Below are positions 58,675 to 64,000 of a stretch of 64,000 nucleotides of DNA, in pieces. How positions within the stretch are numbered: the first letter of the stretch is position 1; every line of letters begins with the position of its first letter. The stretch comes from Salvia splendens. Lineage: Eukaryota; Streptophyta; Magnoliopsida; Lamiales; Lamiaceae. The position numbers and the translations under genes were made by a program. Where the stretch lies: assembly GCF_004379255.2 (NCBI RefSeq), contig NC_056040.1, forward strand, positions 33,074,852 to 33,138,851, read 5' to 3'. A model generated the notes under the pieces. The model saw only the letters and a program-made list of their open reading frames with translations, did not search any database and was not told where the DNA came from.

Positions 58675-60158
58675 TGATAAGGCTAATTTCATGCATTGGT
58701 TATATGATGAAAAATCACCATTTATGGGGTCTAACACATTGTTTAAGCCAGGTGTGTGAAGGAAATTCGCTAGGTCCAAAAAGAATTGAAGGAAGTGGAC
58801 TAGCAAAGGAAGAAGGCGAAAAGTGAGCAGAATCCAGGAGGAAAATGGCTAGACGGAGGGAGTCCGAAGCTGTGGGCAAAGAAGATAATTCAGCACAAAA
58901 GTTTCCTCCAGACCCACCTCCACGTCTATATAAGAAGGAGCACACAACACACATGAGAGGACTTTTTTTTATCACTCTTAGCTTAGCTCACACACTCACA
59001 CACACTTGGGGGAAATGGGGAATTCTAGGGTAGAGTAAGGGTTTCATCACCGGAGAAAGCTGTGTAACACCGTCCTGACGAAGGGCGAAGATACAATTTG
59101 TTGTTTTCATTTCCATTCTGTCTGGATACCGTCGAGCTTCGCTGTTCGAAGCTCGATTCGTTTGTTTTTGCTAATTTCGACTATCTATCTATGCATTTTA
59201 TATTTTCTGTTATGATGGAGATGATTCTGAGTTTTGATGATGTTTTATTTTGAGTTTGATGTTATTTACCTTGTTGGATGCTTTTCGCACTTGATCTGGG
59301 GAGTTGGAGTTGGATTGTAGCCTGTTTACTGTTGATCGGAGTTGAATCGTTGAATTTGTAGTTGAATCTGACCGAAGTTTGTCTCGGGTGGCTTGGATAC
59401 GGAGTGGATTAAGCGTCCAGTGTGGGAATCTGAAGCAGAGTGATTGATTGAGCGTGGATTTAACGTTTCCTGCTTTCGTTCTTTGAGTTGTTTTCGTCTA
59501 GTAGATAGAGGATTGCTGGTTTGCTTTTGGTCGGCGTTTTTCTGACGCCCGATTCAACATGCTCTGATTTGATCTAGTTTCATGCTCTGTTTTCTTCGTT
59601 TGATGTTGAAATTGGTTGAAGATATGCAGGTCGCTGTCTATTAAATCCTTAGTTTATTAATCGCAACTTTATGTTCGTACCTTTCTGTTTTGGGAAAATG
59701 GTCCCCACAGCATGCATCGAGTCTGTCGAGCTAGATTAGGTAGCGTTTTAGCTAGATCTAGGGAGTTTATTTGATAAAGTGAAGATATAATGCTGATCCA
59801 TGTTGCGCGAATGTTTTTCTGTTCCTAGATCTAGAGGTAGTTAGATTTATTTTCCCCAGTCTAGTATAATTTCCTCAACCCAAATTTGCGTAGAAGCAGC
59901 CAAACCCCTTAGTCTATCCAAATCTCCTTGCATGTTGTCTTACGCCCCCATCTCTGTGGATTCGATCCCTGCTTCCCTACACTAATTCTTGGTTTCTTGG
60001 GTTGAGGGTTTTGAAATTGCAAAAAAAGTCGCGTGCCCGACGACCGAGAATCGGAGGCATCCTTGAGTTCCTAGACCTCGTGATCTAGTGGATTCTCTGG
60101 ATCTGCGAAGATCGACCTAGCACAAAAGTGCACGCCGTACCGAAAAAGCAGACTTTCA
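58675..60158 (+). repeat. 3' LTR of element C
   Basis: The 1484-bp LTR is about 40 bp longer than its partner because of an extra segment around 59565-59625, where a CATGCTCTG motif is duplicated. The TATA box is at 58927-58933. The end AGACTTTCA is followed by the AATGG target copy. Confidence 0.95.
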
Positions 60159-60163
60159 AATGG
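60159..60163. repeat. Target duplication of element C, right copy
   Basis: AATGG is identical to 46839-46843. Confidence 0.95.
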
Positions 60164-60522
60164 CTTCTTTGAATCCTTCCCTTGTATTTCCAGGGTGCGA
60201 GGCTTCTCCAGCAGGCTTCAGGACCCCCGTAAGTGGGCAATGGTCCCTTCGTCTCCCCTTCCTTAGTAGGCTCCTTGTCCAGGAAAAATGGTTCCTCCAT
60301 CTGGGGCAGAGTCCTTTTTAGTTCTTCTACCGTGACGGTGTCGCTCAGCCCCTTCAGCCCACTGGACTCCCCAATTGGTTTCTTGGGTCGACGGGAGTTT
60401 CCCTGAGCCTTCTCCCCATCATAAGCAGTTCCGGACCGCAATGTGATTTTACTCACGTTCGCTATCTCAGGTACATGGACTGTAGACGGGAGTTTCCCTG
60501 AGCCTTCCTTCAATTCACTCAT
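60164..60522 (-). pseudogene. Element B gag-protease linker
   Basis: The frame encodes the segment between gag and protease: KITLRSGTAYDGEKAQG, an acidic linker and MEEPFFLDKEPTKEG. It is cut by element C at 60163; the continuation resumes at 46838. The last residues of the apparent open frame below 60163 are element C LTR sequence and not part of the gene. A TGA/TAA cluster near 60515 separates it from gag. Confidence 0.75.
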
Positions 60523-62304
60523 TCGAGCTTGAAAGCTGGGCTAGTTGTCTGTTCAGCATATCCATGTTCGCCCTATGTTCCTTCTGGGCGCTCTGCATCC
60601 CCTGCACTACTTCATTATTTGAGTGCAATTGATTCCTGATACTTTGTTGCGAGGAGAGCATCTCTCCCATCATCTCTCCCATCATCTCTTCCATGGACTT
60701 CCTGAACTTGTTGGGGTAATAGGACTGATTGGAACCTTGGTGCTGGTAATACTTGGGTGGTGGGTTGTGCGGGTAGTTTTGGAAATTTTGTGGGTTTTGG
60801 TTCGGTGGGTATTGGTTATACTGGGCAGGAGGGTTGTATTGGTCTTGGTTGTGCTGGTTCTGATTCTGGTAGTGTTGGCTCTGGTTCTGATTTTGGTAGT
60901 GTTGGTTCTGGTTCTGGTTCTGGTTTTGGTAGTGCGGTGGACCTTGATTGTTTTGGTTCTGGTAGTTTTGGTGGTTTCTCTGGTGGGGTGGTACATAGAT
61001 AGGGTTCGAGTTCTGGTTTTGAGGGTTTTGGTTCTGAGGTTGTTGGTTCCTTCCTGACCAGTTAGATTGGTGGTCAGGATTCGCTGGGCCACGGTTTGGA
61101 TTTTGATTTTGGCGGGGGTTGTGTTGATTCTGACCTAACCCTTGGTTCTGATTCTGACTTCCATCTCCCCATCGAAAAGCTGGGTTGTCCCTCCATGGTG
61201 CGTCCCGCTGCTTTCCCGGAATCCAATTCCCATTTGCGTTGAAATATCCTACAGCGTTGGCTTGTTCCACATCCGGCATGTCATTCTGCTGGTCATAGGG
61301 CAGCTCTGGAGCTTTGTTGTTCCCAGTTGGAGAGGGTGGAGGTGTGTTCTGCTTAATTGCACTCAGTAGCTCCTTCTTCATTTCTTCCAGTTTCAAATCC
61401 ATCTTCTCCTCCTGGTCAGTAGACGAAGCACTTGCTACTCTCTCCCTACTGTAGCCGTCCCTCACGTGGTCGTACGTCTTCTTTGCGTTCAACAGTTTAC
61501 GCAGGACCTTCTTTGCTTCACTAACCCTCTGTTGTGTGAAATTTCCTCCGGATGATGAATTTGCCAGATCCTTCGTCTCCTTGTTAATCCTTTCATAGAA
61601 AGTGTGGTGGACCTCTATTTCCTTCATGTGATGGTTTGGACATGACTCCAAAAGACTCATGTATTTCTCCCAGTATTCGCTCAGGGTCTCATCGTATTCT
61701 TGCTTCACACATGATATCTTCCTCTTCAGTGCGCTTGTCTTTGACGAGGGAAAAAATTCAGCCAAGAATGCTGATATTGAAATCAGCCCATGTGTTGATG
61801 GAGTCGGCTGGTAGGCGCATGAACCAGGTGTTGGCCTCTCCCTTTAGGACAAATGGTAAGGCCTTCAATCTGTAGTCATCCTCACTTGCTCCTGCTGGCC
61901 TCCTCTGCGCTTTACAGATCCTGCAGAATTCATTAAGGAACTCGTAGGGCCCCTCGTAACTCTTCCCGCAGTATGTTGGCAGAATTGCAATGACATGGGG
62001 TTTAACATCACAGGCTGTTTGACCTGGGGTGACCACTATGGCTTGTGGTGGATCCCCATCGGCGTGCGCATTCAGCGTTGCGAGCTCTGGGTCGTCCTCA
62101 ATTTGTTCATCCATTCTATGCAGTATCCTTGGTGGTTGGGGTGGAACCTCTAGTGATAAGTATTCCACGTCCTCCTTTTCTTCGTCGCTGCTCGTGCCTA
62201 GGTCAGATAGTGCTGTTGAAAGGCCTAAAGCGCGTGGTCACGAGTACCGTTCCTCGTGGAAGTATCTTCGGTCTCCACTGTCCAAGAGCCGAGCTACTTC
62301 TCAT
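60515..62304 (-). pseudogene. Element B gag
   Basis: The likely start is ATG 62304, analogous to element C; the first 45 codons are degraded. The capsid-like region is clear: YCGKSYEGPYEFLNEFCRIC, FVLKGEANTWFMRLPADSI, a frameshift near 61762, FFPSSKTSALKRKI, YWEKYMSLLESCPNHH and SSSGGNFTQQRVSEAKKVL. From about 60720 to 61190 the protein is extremely Asn/Gln-rich with repeating HYQNQNQ motifs, and no zinc knuckle is present. The open piece is 60515-61765. Confidence 0.87.
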
Positions 62305-62417
62305 AAACTGAAACAAAAAAGAAGAAAAAAGAAAAATTATAAACAATATACACACACCAAAATATCACACACAATAGCAAATAGAAACGCCATCCATCCC
62401 CGGCAACGGCGCCATTT
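62305..62417 (-). promoter_or_regulatory. Element B leader and primer binding site
   Basis: The primer site TGGCGCCGTTGCCGGGGA (minus strand, 62397-62414) fits the 3' end of tRNA-Asp and lies three bases inside the LTR. The short AT-rich leader to the gag start follows. Confidence 0.85.
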
Positions 62418-63957
62418 TGATGTGTCTTTTTATATGGGTTATCGGTCTCGTGGTACGCGTGTTAAGTGCAACTAGAGTACATCCAACTGATCAGGATGGA
62501 AATCCCAACCCAACTGAGTCATTGCCACGACGACCGGAACCTGACATCAAATTAATTCCTCAACCCACTTCTACTGGCTAGTATAGTGGAGGTAAGGGTC
62601 GAATCCCACAGAGATGGACACGTTCAGATAATTGTGGTGATAATCCGGGAGGTTTTGGTTAGCTACCACGCTTTTGGGTTGAGTTCTACCTAGGCGGAAT
62701 TTAAAAGTGGCACTCTACTGACTAGTGGATGTGAAAAGGACTAAGGGGTAGTAGTGTACGTGAAAATCGGGAATAAGACATCTCAGAGCCATGTGAAAAG
62801 TAGATGGTTACTAAATAAAAAAATATGGGACAGCAGGTATATCAGGTGGCTGGGGGAACAACTCTGACAGGTCTGGAGGGTACAAACTAAAAGTAAAGGA
62901 CAAAAGCAAAAAGCAACTAAAAAGCAAAAGTGGTCCAAGTAAAAGTTGATTTTGATGTTTTCTTCTTCCTTAAGAATCCACAGAAGTCATATGAACACAA
63001 ACACCATGGATAAACTCAGATTCATAAATTTAAAGTTAAGATTCATTAATTAAAATGCCCGAATTAAGAAAAACAACTGAGACTGCAAACGACTCCTACT
63101 GACTGATATGCAAGGTGGTATAATGACGCGAAATAGAGAACTCATGCACGAACTCAAACTGAAACGTAACTACGAATCTCGACCAACAACTTCAGATCTA
63201 GCCTACTCAATTGAAAACACATGCAAACACTTAGAGATTGAAGGCGATAACTAAATCTAACTTTCCTATGCAAAACGAAGCAAACTCAAACCAAAGAGAC
63301 ATGTGAAAAAGAAATTTCATAACTTCGAAAGTTTGGATCTTAACGAAATGCTTCAAAAGGCAAAAAGATATAAGTTTGCAACAGATCCAACTAAGAACAC
63401 AAGTACGATTAAACTAAGAAAGTGAGAAATGATTGTTTAGCCACTCCGGGCGATGAAACTGCTATACTACTACGACGAACTGGCTGGAACGGTGGAATGA
63501 TGACTTCGACGGCAACTTCTGGACGTCAAGTGACCATAGCTATGGCGAGGAACGAGAAAAACTGGACAATGCTTGAAGGTCCGATCACCAGAGAGAGAAT
63601 TCTATTAAGTGTTGTGTTTAGAACTTGAATGCCGATCCCTTCTCTCTCTCCAAGTGGCTTCTTTTATAGGGAGGCTTGCCCTAGCTTTTAGGGTGGACTT
63701 CCTTCGCAAATTGACTTTCCTGCCCTTGTTTATGATCAACCCAGCTATCCTTTTTCTCCATCTCGAGCCTTTTCTTCCTGGCATGCATCCTGGTCAGTAT
63801 TGCACCATTCTAGCGCTCTTTTCACCTGCATCGTCCGAACCGTCTCCTACTGACTTGGATCCCCTTATCCTACCCACTTTAAGCAATTATTTTGCGGATA
63901 ATACATGCAAATCTCGACATATTCACCAGTAACCAAGGCTTAGAATACGACTTATCA
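62418..63957 (-). repeat. 5' LTR of element B
   Basis: It is 1540 bp long, the same as its partner at 36359-37898. A TATA box CTATAAAAG lies at 63661-63669. Frames at 63422-63932 are LTR sequence. Confidence 0.93.
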
Positions 63958-64000
63958 ATTCTCCTTCTTATATAGGCGTGAAAGTGGGTCCAGCAGAGGC
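63958..64000 (-). repeat. LTR of element D, continuation
   Basis: On the minus strand these bases match the TATA-box region of element C's LTR (CTATATAAGAAGGAG). This shows that element B inserted into a C-like LTR whose other part ends at 36358. The rest of D lies beyond the window. Confidence 0.75.

Larger units (their letters stand above)
46844..60158 (+). mobile_element. Athila element C, complete
   Basis: A 13.3-kb element bounded by two LTRs and a perfect 5-bp target duplication. The order is LTR, tRNA-Asp primer site, gag-pol in one frame, junction hairpin, ORF1, 3' noncoding region, LTR. It is inserted in the protease/gag region of element B in the opposite orientation. LTRs show about a dozen mismatches in their first 300 bp by eye, so C's LTR pair looks somewhat more diverged than B's although C must be younger than B. 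Confidence 0.95.
36359..63957 (-). mobile_element. Athila element B (minus strand), interrupted by element C
   Basis: The paired LTRs are 1540 bp each (36359-37898 and 62418-63957) and differ at only a few positions per few hundred bases by eye. Internal order on the minus strand is: tRNA-Asp primer site, gag, protease, RT, RNase H, integrase, ORF1, 3' noncoding region. Element C is inserted between gag and protease. Without C the element is about 14.3 kb, a normal size for Athila. Confidence 0.9.

Noticed and set aside
60623..61057. Val/Leu-rich plus-strand frame that resembles a membrane protein
   Set aside because: It is the antisense shadow of the Asn/Gln-rich gag tail of element B; codons for N/Q read as V/L on the other strand.

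Overview
This window looks like repeat-rich heterochromatin of a flowering plant, probably a eudicot. I see no intact single-copy host gene. Almost every base can be assigned to transposable elements: Ty3/gypsy LTR retrotransposons of two lineages (Tekay/Del chromoviruses and Athila), a PIF/Harbinger-type ORF1, a hAT transposase, a Stowaway MITE and a FAR1-type Mutator-like element (MULE). Organism evidence is indirect: plant-only TE lineages, tRNA-iMet and tRNA-Asp primer sites, and spliceosomal introns in the MULE gene. I cannot name a genus.

Layout. 1-3013: leader and 5' LTR of a minus-strand Tekay-type element, inserted into the 5' LTR of a plus-strand Tekay element (3014-12794) whose pol and chromodomain are readable but carry stops. 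12798-14177: minus-strand Myb/SANT (NAM-like) Harbinger ORF1 pseudogene, cut by the Tekay 3' LTR. 14383-16583: minus-strand hAT transposase and its 3' end. 16584-17985: unclassified AT-rich sequence holding a Stowaway MITE. 17986-24662: FAR1/MULE with a four-exon transposase model; intron 1 (3.35 kb) is filled with a higher-order satellite.

24663-64000 is an Athila nest. Fragment A (plus, 24663-33592) has pol, ORF1 and a 3' LTR. Fragment E (plus, 33593-35253) has the ORF1 tail and 3' noncoding region. Element D is a minus-strand LTR (35254-36358, resuming at 63958). Element B (minus, 36359-63957, paired 1540-bp LTRs) is inserted in D. Element C (plus, 46844-60158, perfect AATGG target duplication) is inserted in B. 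The order of events is therefore D, then B, then C.

The Athila copies share one plan: tRNA-Asp primer site, gag with a Q/N-rich tail, a DLG-type aspartic protease, RT with an FMDD motif, RNase H, integrase, a long hairpin just after the pol stop, a separate ATHILA-ORF1-like coiled-coil gene with promoter-like boxes, and a 1-1.8 kb 3' noncoding region. The most unusual signal is in that last region. It holds arrays of about 40-nt inverted repeats whose right arm repeats the sequence that abuts the 3' LTR (TAAGTGTGAG[A/C]AGT). These are followed by a CTTCA/TGAAG hairpin, a G-rich purine tract, and small triloop hairpins whose stems differ between subfamilies but still pair. All coding regions are broken, often by stops that look like C-to-T or G-to-A changes, as expected for methylated DNA.
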